From Ustulina deusta (lineage: Eukaryota > Ascomycota > Sordariomycetes > Xylariales > Xylariaceae): a stretch of DNA of 64,000 nt. The position numbers were made by a program, and so were the translations under genes. Under the pieces are notes generated by a model. That model was not told the origin of the DNA. It saw only the letters and a list, made by a program, of their open reading frames with translations, and searched no databases. The number at the start of each line of letters is the position of its first letter. The stretch's first letter is position 1. Of this stretch, positions 37,194 through 47,746 are shown in pieces. The stretch covers positions 62,001 to 126,000 of the forward strand of contig JAJNNX010000058.1 in the NCBI GenBank assembly GCA_023159155.1. The letters are read 5' to 3'.

Positions 37194-40098
37194 TCAGCCA
37201 CTGCACATAACGCATTCTTCGCGGTTCTCAATGCTGCCTACAACGGTGTTAGGGAGGTTATCGAAAAAAACGCTAGATTAGGGACACTTACAAGTTAGAA
37301 CAGCGTCGGCATAGATATCGAACTCGCGCTCCTTGCTCTTGTCCTCATTATCTTCGTCCTGCAGTGGTGACTTATTGCCCTCAAGGGCAGGCTCTGGTAA
37401 CGCGTCCGTCTTGGGCTTCTCAGTAGGTTCGGTTGCCAAAGCTTTAGGGCTCTCACCCTCAGGTACATCTGCCTTGAAGGTTGAAGCGTTGGCGGACACA
37501 ACTGGGTTCGCTACCTTTGTCTCCTTTGGAGGGGGAGTTGTGCTGGGTGTGGGGACCCCGTGAGGGGAGGTGACCATGTTGGAGTTTTCCCTCTTAGCAT
37601 ACATTGGTCGTGAAATAGCAGGTGAAGGGGAGGATGTGACAGAGCCTGAAGGAGGCGCTCGTTTCTTCAACGCGCCGGGTCTAGCAGCTGCTGAATCGGC
37701 AACTTTCAATGCTTCTTGATCAACCGTGAATTGAATAGGTTGAGCGGCAGCTTGTGTTCGTAAGTAGTACATGCCAGTCTTCAGACCAAGCTTCCACCCA
37801 GTAAAGTGCATGCTCGTGATCTTGCCCATTGTGGGCTCCCTCATATGAATATTGAGTGATTGTGACTGATCAATGAAAGCACCACGATCGGCAGCCATTT
37901 GCACTACTGTTCGCTGAGAAATTTCCCAGACAGTCTTGTATAAGGCTTTGACTTCCGCCGGAATGCTAGGAATACTCTGAACGGAGCCACCCTCGGCGAT
38001 GATGCGGTTCTTCATATTGTCAGACCATAGACCTAGATCGACCAGATCCTTCAGAAGCCATGGATTGACGACTTGGAATTCACCGGCTAAAACACGACGA
38101 GAGTAAATGTTCGACGTGTAGGGCTCGAAGCATTCGTTATTGCCCAGAATCTGCGAGGTACTGGCGGTCGGCATGGGAGCCATGAGGAGACTGTTGCGTA
38201 CACCATGTTGTTTGATCTGCTCCTTGAGGGTAGCCCAGTCCCAAAGATCAGAGGGAGTGACATTCCACATGTCATATTGAAGAATGCCTTGAGAAACAGG
38301 AGAGCCCTCGTAAGTAGAGTAAGTACCTTCTTCCTTAGCAATCTCCATTGATGCAGTCAAAGCGGCATGGTACATGGTCTCAAAAATCTGCTTGTTGAGC
38401 TGTCGAGCTTCGGGCGATTCAAAAGGCATGCGGAGAGCAAGGAAGGTATCGGCTAGACCCTGGACACCGAGACCAATAGGGCGGTGGCGCATGTTGCTGT
38501 TACGTGCCTCAGGGACAGGATAGTGGTTTGCGTCGATGACTCTGTTCAGATTGCGCACAACAACTTGGGTTACCTCGTGCAGCTTTTGAAAATCATAGCT
38601 TTCCGAGTTATAGTCCACGAAGGACGGTAAAGCCATGGATGCCAAGTTGCAAACAGCAACTTCATCTGGAGCACTGTACTCGATGATCTCAGTGCAGAGA
38701 TTAGAACTACGGATTGTACCCAGGTTCTTCTGGTTGCTCTTGCGATTGGCGTGGTCCTTGTAGAGCATGAAGGGGTTTCCAGTCTCTGTCTGAGCCTCTA
38801 GAATGGCATACCAGAGCTTCTGGGCTTTTATCGTCTGGCGGCCGCGACCCTCAGCTTCATACTTCTCGTAGAGGGCTTCAAACTCATCACCGTAGACATC
38901 GGCAAGACCAGCACACTCGTTCGGGCACATCAGTGTCCAGCTGCCGTTCTTCTCAACTCGTTTCATGAACAGATCAGGGATCCAAAGGGCTAGGAAGAGG
39001 TCACGAGCACGAACTTCCTCTTTACCGTGGTTCTTTCGCAGATCCAGGAACTCAAATACATCCGAGTGCCACGGTTCGAGGTAAATAGCAAAAGCGCCCG
39101 GTCGCTTATTACCACCTTGATCGACGTAGCGGGCGGTGTTGTTGAAGACGCGTAACATGGGGACGATGCCATTCGACGTGCCATTGGTACCGGCAATGTA
39201 AGAGCCCGTGGCACGGATTCGATGTACATTCAGGCCAATCCCCCCAGCCATCTTGGAAATCATAGCACATGTTTTAAGGGTGTCATAAATGCCCTCAATA
39301 CTATCATCTTTCATGTCGACCAAGAAGCAGGAAGACATCTGAGGCTGTGGGGTTCCAGCATTGAACAGCGTAGGGGAAGCATGAGTGAAGTATTTGAGGG
39401 ACATGAGGTTGTAGGTCTCGAGGACTTTCTCAACATCGTCTCCCCAAATACCTACCGCCACACGCATGATCATGTGCTGAGGTCTCTCGACAATCTTTCC
39501 ATTGATCTTCAGAAGATACGATCGCTCCAGAGTCTTGAAGCCGAAGTATTGGTAGTTGAAGTCGCGGTCATATACAATGGCCGAGTCAAACTCTTCTCTG
39601 TGCCTCATGACGCAGTCGTACGTCTCTTCCGAAATCATGGGCGACGGTTTACTGTTCTTAGGGTTGACGTAGTAGTATAGATCACTGACAACAGAGGACC
39701 ATTGTTTCTTTGTCTGCTTGTGCAGGTTCGATACTGCAATACGCGCGGCCAGGATGGCGTAGTCTGGGTGCGTGACGGTCATGTAGGCGGCGGTCTCGGC
39801 AGCCTGTTTCCGAGGTTCTGTCAGAACTTGCTGGTCGGGCTTGGGTATGTAGGAATGCTTACCAGATCGTCGAGCTGGACAGTAGTGACACCTCCGTAAA
39901 CACCCGAGATGACCTTCTGGGTGATGGCAACAGGGTCAACATGCTCTGTGTCGAGTCCGTAACACAGGCGTGATACACGAGCGGTAATCTTGTCGAACTG
40001 GACCCGCTCCTGACGGCCATCTGATGTCTACCTGTTAGCAGCCGATATGAGAAGAGGAGGGGCTCCTAGAAGAACATACCTCGCTTCTTGACATACAT
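37194..40098 (-). CDS. RNR1: Ribonucleoside-diphosphate reductase large subunit
   Basis: RNR1 reduces ribonucleotides to deoxyribonucleotides (EC 1.17.4.1), the committed step of DNA precursor supply, together with the small subunit. Exons 40080-40098, 39863-40020, 37292-39803 and 37194-37237 give 910 aa. The ATP-cone begins [18 protein letters not shown]. The catalytic barrel shows [18 protein letters not shown] (first active-site Cys), [20 protein letters not shown] (radical-site Cys) and [13 protein letters not shown] (second Cys). The small last exon supplies the redox tail, ending ECVMCSG. Between barrel and tail lies a Pro/Ser-rich, poorly conserved linker of over 100 residues, common in fungal RNR1. 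The first exon is only 19 nt but is fixed by phase and by family sequence. ACGCG boxes upstream suggest G1/S control. Confidence 0.97.
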
Positions 40099-40382
40099 CG
40101 TGACGGGTGGGTTAGAAACAACCCTTGGGAATGGGGGTCACTGAGGGGAAGGCCTGGGGTGACAAGGTCAAGGTCAAGGTCACGGTCGATGACGAGGGAG
40201 ATGTCGGGGAGATGCAGCAATTGTCGGGGTAGGGTTCAGGTTATCAGCAGCTTGTATGCCGACAACGGACTTGTGGGTATCAAGAAGACGGTTTTGTGTG
40301 CTGTGCTAGACCTGTCGGCTAGTTGGTGGTGTTGAGTAAAAGTCAAACGAAAATGATGCACCGCCATCCAACTTTAAATAGA

Positions 40383-40558
40383 GACGCGCCGTTCACTAGG
40401 AGACCGCGTTTTACCACTCTCTAGCGCGTCAAATAACAAGCCCGGGGCAATGTAGCGCCTGCGAGCGGCCCCTTGTTACAGTGCTCACAGCTGATGGACC
40501 CTCTTTCAAGAACCAACTTATTCAGCAAGCCACCAGCCACTCAACGCGCACTGACGCG
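40383..40558. promoter_or_regulatory. MCB-like ACGCG box cluster upstream of RNR1
   Basis: Core ACGCG motifs occur at 40384 (GACGCG), 40425-40430 (reverse complement), 40544 and 40554, about 285-460 bp upstream of the RNR1 ATG. MBF/DSC1-type factors bind ACGCGT in yeasts and control RNR genes there. That this applies here is inference; none is a full ACGCGT. Confidence 0.45.
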
Positions 40559-40599
40559 GGTCGGTAGTGAATGGCGGGGTTGCCTAAAGTCAATGCCTT

Positions 40600-42357
40600 A
40601 GGTATACCTGGGTCCAATGCACAGAGAATGAGAATTACTTGCATTGCATTGCATGCTGCCACTTTGACTGGTTGCATTAGCTACCAATTCCCCTAGTCTC
40701 ATTGTTCCTTATACATAGAATTGAGGCACCATTTCATATTCCACTATTATCATTGTTCTTGCCATTGCTAATTCCAAGAGTACCTACCGTGCATCTTGTC
40801 TTCATCCGTACCAGGTAGTACCCCACACAACTGAAGACAGGTAAGACAGGAATAACAGAACGCGTAAATGGGTTTATAGTGGGGCACTTATTAATGAGAA
40901 AATGCCAGAGCACCACCAAGAACAATACCCAATCATTTAAGATTATCCACTTGTTGACAAACATGTCAAAGAGCCATATTCTCTGATAGGCTCAGTGAAA
41001 TTAAATTTGTGAGTCACGGTGCAGGGCCACTCGACCACTCAACCCGGGTCGCTTCCGAACCGAGTGAAGCTACGGTCATCACCAGCAAAGCCCACTGCCG
41101 AAGCCGACAAGAACGGAGCCGGGAACGGCGCCCGGACATTTGTCAATGCGGTAGGTACCGACATACAGTCATTGAGGCTGCAGTCTGCCGCCTTTTTGTA
41201 TGCCGTACAGTGCTACCATCATCGATGCGAGGCACAGGGTGCCCAAAATTCTGGAATCTCTGGCGAGCGTCCTACTCAGATCATTCAGGTAGAGCCCCAG
41301 AAGCGATCGCAGGGGCCGCCCACGAGGGAAGCTAGTCGGCTCCGCGAGGTGTCTGAGACTACCTTCCCTTCAGAACTACCAGGGGAACAAGGAGTATTTA
41401 CTAGATCATCGCAGGAAGAAAGTATGTCCCATGAACCTGTCTCATAGGATTGCTATAGCATCTCAGAGTAGGAAAATATAATATGTGATTGATGACTTAT
41501 TGCATTAGATTAGGACTTGAAGCTCGAAAGCTAAAACATATGCCAACGTGACAAGACACCATCGACATTTATTTCGAGTGTCACAGGTCCAGAAATTGAG
41601 ATACTCAGCCCGTCCGAAGCACAAAGAGACTCAGACACCGGTCTACTCTTTGTCGAAATCGGAGGTCCAGCCATTTGTTGCATTTGAACATGTTGAGCAA
41701 CACCTCGATACTCTCACGAAAAAAGCTAATTTTATCAGTGAATATCTATTCAATACCTGTTCTAGCCGGCCAAGCTGCAAGTGAAACACTCCCAAAAGAT
41801 TCAACATAAGAGGCGAAGAAGGGCAGTTAAGTTATTGAGAGAATCTGATTCGTAAGTGTGGAAAGTAGTCTACTAAACGTGAATAAAACTATTCGAAACC
41901 ATAGATTGCAGTTTTTGGAAACACTTGTGTGGTAGCAATGAGACATATCGGGCCACTATATTCCGGTACCCCAATGGATCGCTCTTCGGTATGCAATAGA
42001 CCGATGGTGTGATAGATAGGTGTAGGTATAGCTTACATTGGCCCGATGCTACACGACCCAAAGAAGTAACTAATTACTCATCAAGTCGGATCGACTTTGA
42101 CAACATCCACATCCGAAACATTATGTAGGGTAGAGTACTGGATCCACACGATACGTTGACTGTCGGCAATTTATCTAGTGTATGTCATGGTTCTGCAAGA
42201 AAGGCCAGCATGAGGAACCCGACTTCCCATCATATTTGCCGAAGAGAACATCAGTAACCTTTGCATCAACACCATAATTAGGAGTGACCTATCTGCCTCG
42301 GATCGGACCCCTTTCCTCCTTGCTTATATCGGCGGCCATTTATCACGACTTTTCAAG
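40600..42357. other. Gene-poor stretch with weak ORFs
   Basis: This divergent region upstream of RNR1 and the SDR gene includes an ATG-less 142-codon frame at 41019-41447 of fairly normal composition (DIQSLRLQSAAFLYAVQCYHH) and a 78-codon ORF at 41548-41784. Either could be a small gene or an exon remnant. I recognise neither and cannot join them in frame. Confidence 0.35.
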
Positions 42358-43429
42358 ATGTCTATGGGATTCGATGAATGCGGGGTAGTCAGGGAGGGAT
42401 TCCCTCGACCTGTCCCGGATACTTCTACCAATGTCTTGGAGCAGTTTCGTATGACGGGAAAGGTAGTCGTCGTGACCGGCGCCGCGGACGGTATCGGATA
42501 CGCCGTATCGGAGGCAATGGCCGAGGCCAATGCCAATGTTGCCTTATGGTACAACTCGTGAGTCGATACTGACTAAAGGCCCAGGAATGGAGTTTCTAGT
42601 GCTCACAATAACTTGAAGAAATGATGCTGCTATCGCGAAAGCTGAAAACTTAGCTGATACTCACGGCCTAAAAACCTCTGCGTATAAAGTGGATAGTAAG
42701 CTACCGCCCCCTTCTTCGCTAGCTTACTCTCTAGCTAAGTAACTCCCTTTAGTCTCTAACCCTCAAGAAGTACAAGATGGTATTAAAAAGGTCGTGGAAT
42801 ACTTTGGTAAAATAGACGTTTTCGTTGCCAATGCTGGTGAGTTCTGTGCGGCTTCAATTGAGGGAAGATTGGCCCGTGCGGGGTTAACAATCGACCAGGT
42901 ATGGCGATATCCAAACCTATCCTAGAAATGACACTGGAGGAATACAGGAAGCAGATGTCCGTTAATGGTAAAGTGCAATTCTGAAGGCTGGCGAATGTAT
43001 AATTCACGCGCTAACCTAACATCCACAGTTGATGGTGTGGTGGTTTGCGCCAAGTACGTCGGTGAGGTATTCAAACGCCAAGGTGCCGGGAACCTGATCA
43101 TAACATCAAGTATGAGTGCGCACATCGTCAACGTACCAACAGACCAGCCTGTGTATAATGCCACGAAAGCTTTCGTGACACATTTTGGCAAGTCTTTAGC
43201 GCGCGAGTGGCGGGATTTCGCCCGAGTGAATATTGTTTCGCCTGGGTTCTTCGATACAAAGTTGGGTGCTAGTCCGCTTGGAATCAATGAGGCCTATCGA
43301 ATGGCGGTTTTGGGAAGACAGGGCCATGTCAAGGAGATTAAAGGCTTATATCTATATCTTGCTAGTGATGCCTCAACCTACACCACTGGCAGTGACGTCA
43401 TTATTGACGGCGGGTACGTTTTACCATAG
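42358..43429 (+). CDS. Classical short-chain dehydrogenase/reductase (NADP-dependent sugar/polyol type)
   Basis: Five exons (42358-42557, 42619-42695, 42753-42836, 42899-42967, 43029-43429) with 57-62-bp introns join to 276 aa. The Rossmann cofactor motif is TGAADGIG, followed by ANAG at the end of strand 4, catalytic Ser in TSSMSA and the YNATK catalytic Tyr/Lys pair. The C-terminal segment YTTGSDVIIDGGYVLP is typical of SDRs. The N-terminal extension and overall sequence resemble fungal mannitol-2-dehydrogenase / L-xylulose or sorbose reductases, so a cytosolic NADP(H) ketose-polyol interconversion is likely. Exact substrate cannot be read from sequence. It has no operon-like partner. Confidence 0.92.
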
Positions 43430-43798
43430 CGCTACGAAGATGATGTCGCAGCTCGGTAGATGCGGATATTAAAATCCCAGTCTATTTATTTCTGGTACTC
43501 ATACCTACCTAATGAAGAAAGCAGCAACGTTGAATGTTGATAATCGGTATCTAGACTGGGCTGCAAAGAGCATGCCCAGCTGTTCACTGTTGCTACTAAA
43601 TTCAACTAATGAAGAATATGCAATATTCGGGGGTTGGCTACCAGCCACAGTTCTCGTGTAGTTTAGGTATCTGCCTGGTAGGTAAGTCTAGGTGATCAGT
43701 CGCGCCAAGATCACATATAAGACTTAGATACGATGTTGACTCATTCGTCTTGATGCAAATTCCCTTCTTTATTTCTTCACTTAGACGAGAGAGGCCCG
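43430..43798. other. Intergenic, SDR downstream / TatD upstream
   Basis: This 369-bp interval joins two same-strand genes. It has a TACCTACCTAATGAAG motif at about 43503 and GGTATCTGCCTGGTAGGTAAG at about 43667-43687. No ORF. Confidence 0.5.
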
Positions 43799-45456
43799 AT
43801 GATCCGAAGCAGAAGTCTTTTCAACTGTGTTGCACACTCTACGACTAGCCGATTGCCAGTTTTGCGGGTTCTAGTGAGACCTCTCTCATCCTTTACCACA
43901 ACTATGGCCTCCGAGGCGGCGGACTCGGCGCCTCTTCCCACTGCTCATGATGGTAACCTAATATATAAACCACGCTATATCGATGTGAGTCAAGACGATA
44001 TTTCATACCACAAATTTACATCGCGGCGTCCTCGATATTACTCTCCTGAGGTTTCATCGGGAAACGATCATCAGGCCATGAGCGCGTGGTGATCCCATTG
44101 TAGCTACATGAAATACTCGTCTCCTGCCGCTTTACTAACTTTCTACATGGGTACTCGTAGATTGGTATAAACCTCGCAGATCCCATCTTCCGAGGTGTGT
44201 ATCATGGCAAGGAGCGGCATCCAGACGATCTACAGGCCGTGGTGTCGCGCGCGCAAGAGGTCGGATGCCAAAAGCTGATCATCACCGGGTCCGACTTCGC
44301 AAGCTCGAGGCATGCGCTCGAAATAGCCAAAGAATACCGTATGTTAAAACATTTTCTTCTTCTTTGCAGCATTTAGAGACAGCTATTGACAGCTCCCGAC
44401 AACCGCACAGCGGGCATCGTATACACAACAGCTGGCATCCACCCCTGCTCGAGCGCCATTTTCAGCACGTCCCACGCCCACCACGACGCACAGGAGTACA
44501 CGATGCCAAGCGATCCCGACCCAGAGAAGCCCGTGTCCGAGGACCACGAGCCGGACCCGGGAAAGACGCGAGAGATCATCTCGGAGCTCCGCGCCCTCGT
44601 CGAGTCGGCCCGGAGCACGCACCCCGGCGCCCTCGTGGCCTTCGGCGAGTTCGGTCTCGACTACGACAGGCTGCATTACTGCTCGCGGAAAGTGCAGCTG
44701 CATTCCTTCGCGGCGCAGCTCGACCTCGTGCTCTCGCTCCGCCCGCAGCCGCCGCTCTTCCTGCACTCGCGGGCGGCGCACGACGACTTCGTCGGGCTGC
44801 TGAAGGCGAAATTCGGAGCCCGGCTCGAGAAGCTCGAGCGCGGCGGCGTCGTGCACAGCTTCACGGGCACGGCGGCGGAGATGCGCGAGCTCGCCGAGCT
44901 GGGGCTGCACATCGGCACCAACGGATGCAGCTTCAAGACGGAGGAGAACTGCGCCGTCGTCCGGGCGATCCCGCTGGACCGCCTCATGCTCGAGACGGAC
45001 GGGCCGTGGTGCGAGATCCGGCCGACCCATGCCGGGTGGCGGCATCTGCTCGATGCCAAAGCCAAGGCCGAAGGCATCTATGCGAATGGCAGCGGCGGCG
45101 ACGATTCCGCCCTCGCGACCCCGGAATCCACGCCTGCGTCCACCGCGGTGCCGACTCCGGATGTCACGAGGACGACAACGCCGAACCCGCAGCGAGACCC
45201 GTCTGCGCCGGCCCACGCAAAACCGGCCAAGCCGCCCAAGAAGCCGAAGAGAAAGGAACCCGAGGTTCCCGAGCGCTGGCGCACGGTGAAGAAGGAGAAA
45301 TGGGTCGAGGGCGCTATGGTGAAGGGCCGCAACGAGCCGTGCATGGTCGAGCGTGTCGGGCAGGTCGTTGCCGGCGTGCGGGGTGAGCCGCTGCGGGATG
45401 TGTGCGAGGCTGCTTGGGCGAATACTGTCAAGGTCTTTGGACTAGGCGAAGCGTGA
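43799..45456 (+). CDS. TatD-family metal-dependent deoxyribonuclease
   Basis: TatD enzymes are TIM-barrel metallo-nucleases with 3'-5' DNase activity implicated in DNA fragmentation and repair. Exons 43799-43984, 44161-44338 and 44393-45456 give 475 aa. Metal and active-site motifs are visible: GINLADPIF, AGIHPC, GEFGLDYDR (Glu), FLHSRA, VHSFTG (His) and LETDGPW (Asp). Residues 1-35 are basic, Ser/Thr-rich and nearly free of acidic residues, like a mitochondrial presequence; a second ATG follows at 43903 (MASEAADSA), so two localisations are possible. A low-complexity Pro/Thr/Lys-rich block sits between the barrel and the conserved C-terminal segment. The third exon is strikingly GC-rich at third positions, which creates long false ORFs on both strands. 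Confidence 0.92.
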
Positions 45457-46033
45457 AACAGTGATCTGGACAAGTATGCCAATCCCACGGAAAGGGGGAT
45501 TTTAAGTTCTTGGAGCGGCATATCGCGAGAGCTGGATTTGTACCTAGAGAATAGAGTCCTGCATCCCTTGACGCTGAGTGATGAAAGTAGGACACGAGAT
45601 GAGCACCGGATACTATAGAATAATAGTATGCGTGGATGCTCCCTCCTTTTGTTGTATCCGTCTAGACTATGCCTGATATGTTCAAAGGGTAGATATCGAT
45701 ACCTCAATTGAATATAGCACAGGGCATAGGCGTAAGTGTTTTGTTCCACACTAACATCGATCCATGTTTTCTTTTAATAATCGTAGATCTCCAAGATCTA
45801 TATCCCCACCTAGTACGGTTGGCCTAGAGAATGACGCCAAACGTGGTGGGGACTTTGTTTTTGATGGTATCAACAGATGGATATACTGCTGAACAACATC
45901 TATACACCGGATGTCTCAGGCAACAACCAACCGATGAGATTTTCCCATCATGCCAAAACTCCAACATGAACCCATCAACTTTCTCGCTCCACCTCCCAAA
46001 GTATTTACACAAACCCAAGATTCTCGGCCATGA
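45457..46033. other. Intergenic between convergent genes
   Basis: This 577-bp stretch holds the 3' ends of the TatD and CHL4 genes. Overlapping ORFs here are extensions of antisense frames. No gene seen. Confidence 0.55.
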
Positions 46034-47746
46034 TCACAGACCCGAGCCTTTAAACCCTTTGATCCTCCCATTCCTCACAGCTCCCATCGTGACCCCTTCT
46101 TCGCCCGTCATCCACCCCGGCATGCGCTCGCCATCGATAAAGCCAGCTTCGACGAGCTGGCGGATGCCCGCGAAGACGTGAGGTCCGTGGAAGGAGAGTC
46201 GAACATTGGGCCGCCATGCCCACTTCTCCCGATCCCTATCCCCCTCTCGCGCCTGACCTCCCGCGACGCGGGGCGGGTTCTCGTCAGAGCCCCCTGTTTC
46301 CTGATTTCGATCGGGTCGCTGTTGCTCGGGGTCTTCGTCGTCATCTCTTTCGGCCTCTTGCAAGAGACTGGCGTCGACGCTACTCCGACGGCCCTTTGGT
46401 TTGCGAGAACGCCGTCTTTGCGTTTCTTCCACATCGTCGTCATCATTTCTATCTTCAAGATCCCCCGCGGGTATTGGGAAAGGGTCTTCGATCAGGATAT
46501 CCACCCTTTCGACACCTTTTCCATCATCCATCTTCGCATTGTCCCCGAACCGTGCCTGCGCAACGAGCCTCGCGCGTTTATGCCGTTTTCCCTCCTCCGT
46601 CGTCTCGGGATCTAAGGTCCGCTTACGGGTCGCTGTCTCCGGATTCCCTAGATCAGCGGCCGGCTCTTCGTCCTCTTCGACAGCATCGTCCGACAGCGGC
46701 GGCGTAGGCAGGAGCGAGTTAAGCGGACTGTGGGTTCGCGCATCGGCTGCCTTGTCGCCCGCATACATACCCCATCCACCCGCAGCCGTGTTGCTGCGTC
46801 CCGAGCCTCGCAGGCTGAGCATGGCGTCGAGGTTCTTCGTCTGCAGGTTGACATGTTTGAGGGTGTACCGCTCGCGCGGGCGGGAGAGGGCTTTGGGAAT
46901 GCCCTCCACGACAAGTGCGCGTAGTGATCGTGTCTCGGCGTGCGTTGTCGGCCCCGCGCTTTGCGACTTGCTGACGAAGATGTGCGGCGAGGCGTCGGGG
47001 AATGCAACGTAGATGGTGCGCGAGGCGTCGAAGCTCGTCACCGTGCGGGCTGCCGAGGACGTGGATCCCGACGCGGCAGAGACGGCGAGGTCGGTGTTGT
47101 AGGGGGAGTCGAGCACGAAGATGCGGAGGAGAAGGAGCGGGAGGCCTTTGGGTCGGTCGAAGTTGTAATGCGCCTTGACGTCCGGGAGCACCTCGGCCTG
47201 TAAGTTCTGTAAGAAAGTACTCGGGTGGAAGCGTGGGACGTGCATCGCCATCTTGTCGATCTTCTCGTAGCTGCGGTCTGCGTCGACGTCGTCCTCGTGG
47301 CCGGGCGTCTGCAAAGGCTGGATCTTGTAGCACGCCCATTTCAGTGTCCCTGGATGGTCATATAGGTATTGTAGGTCAGCCATGGCGAGCTGGTACAGGC
47401 TCAGACCTTCCCGCCAATCGCCTTCGAGTATGCGGTCGACGACTTCACGTCTGCTGCCCTTTCGTGTCTGCATGTCCGCATACAGCTCCCGCAGCGCCGC
47501 CAGCGAATGCGCCGGTGGGTAAAGGTCGCTTTCGAATTCATCCTCGTCTTGTTCGTCCGACACGTTCTCGCGTAGAAGTGGGGGGCAGAGGGATTGATTG
47601 CCGGGGTCGAGCCAGTCGAGAACAAGGGACAGCAGCGATGGCCGCGAGAGTCGGTTCAGAGCCTTTATGATGGAAGTGTTGGAGGAGTTGACGCGAAGAG
47701 ACGAGGGCAGACGGGCGGAAGTTGGAAGGGAGAGGCGGGGCGCCAT
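46034..47746 (-). CDS. CHL4: Inner kinetochore protein CHL4 (CENP-N homologue)
   Basis: CHL4/CENP-N (Mis15 in fission yeast) is a constitutive centromere-associated network subunit that pairs with Iml3/CENP-L and reads the CENP-A nucleosome. This is a single-exon gene of 570 aa. The N-terminal CENP-N region is well conserved: SNTSIIKALNRLSRPSLL, SLVLDWLDPGNQSLCPP, GDWREGLSLYQLAMADLQYL, HVPRFHPSTFLQNLQ and LPLLLLRIFVLDSPYNT. The central-to-C-terminal half contains an acidic and Arg/Lys-rich disordered block (about residues 340-500). A short conserved end follows (VRLSFHGPHVFAGIRQLVEAG). The start is the first ATG. Convergent with TatD. Confidence 0.92.
   Translation of the reverse strand: MAPRLSLPTSARLPSSLRVNSSNTSIIKALNRLSRPSLLSLVLDWLDPGNQSLCPPLLRENVSDEQDEDEFESDLYPPAHSLAALRELYADMQTRKGSRREVVDRILEGDWREGLSLYQLAMADLQYLYDHPGTLKWACYKIQPLQTPGHEDDVDADRSYEKIDKMAMHVPRFHPSTFLQNLQAEVLPDVKAHYNFDRPKGLPLLLLRIFVLDSPYNTDLAVSAASGSTSSAARTVTSFDASRTIYVAFPDASPHIFVSKSQSAGPTTHAETRSLRALVVEGIPKALSRPRERYTLKHVNLQTKNLDAMLSLRGSGRSNTAAGGWGMYAGDKAADARTHSPLNSLLPTPPLSDDAVEEDEEPAADLGNPETATRKRTLDPETTEEGKRHKRARLVAQARFGDNAKMDDGKGVERVDILIEDPFPIPAGDLEDRNDDDDVEETQRRRSRKPKGRRSSVDASLLQEAERDDDEDPEQQRPDRNQETGGSDENPPRVAGGQAREGDRDREKWAWRPNVRLSFHGPHVFAGIRQLVEAGFIDGERMPGWMTGEEGVTMGAVRNGRIKGFKGSGL

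Noticed and set aside
44265..45386. Long Arg/Ala-rich ORFs overlapping the TatD gene on both strands
   Set aside because: They are by-products of GC-rich third positions in the TatD exon; only the TatD frame carries conserved metal-binding motifs.
46178..47012. Several plus-strand ORFs of 145-203 codons opposite CHL4
   Set aside because: They are antisense shadows; the 570-codon minus frame has the CENP-N conservation.
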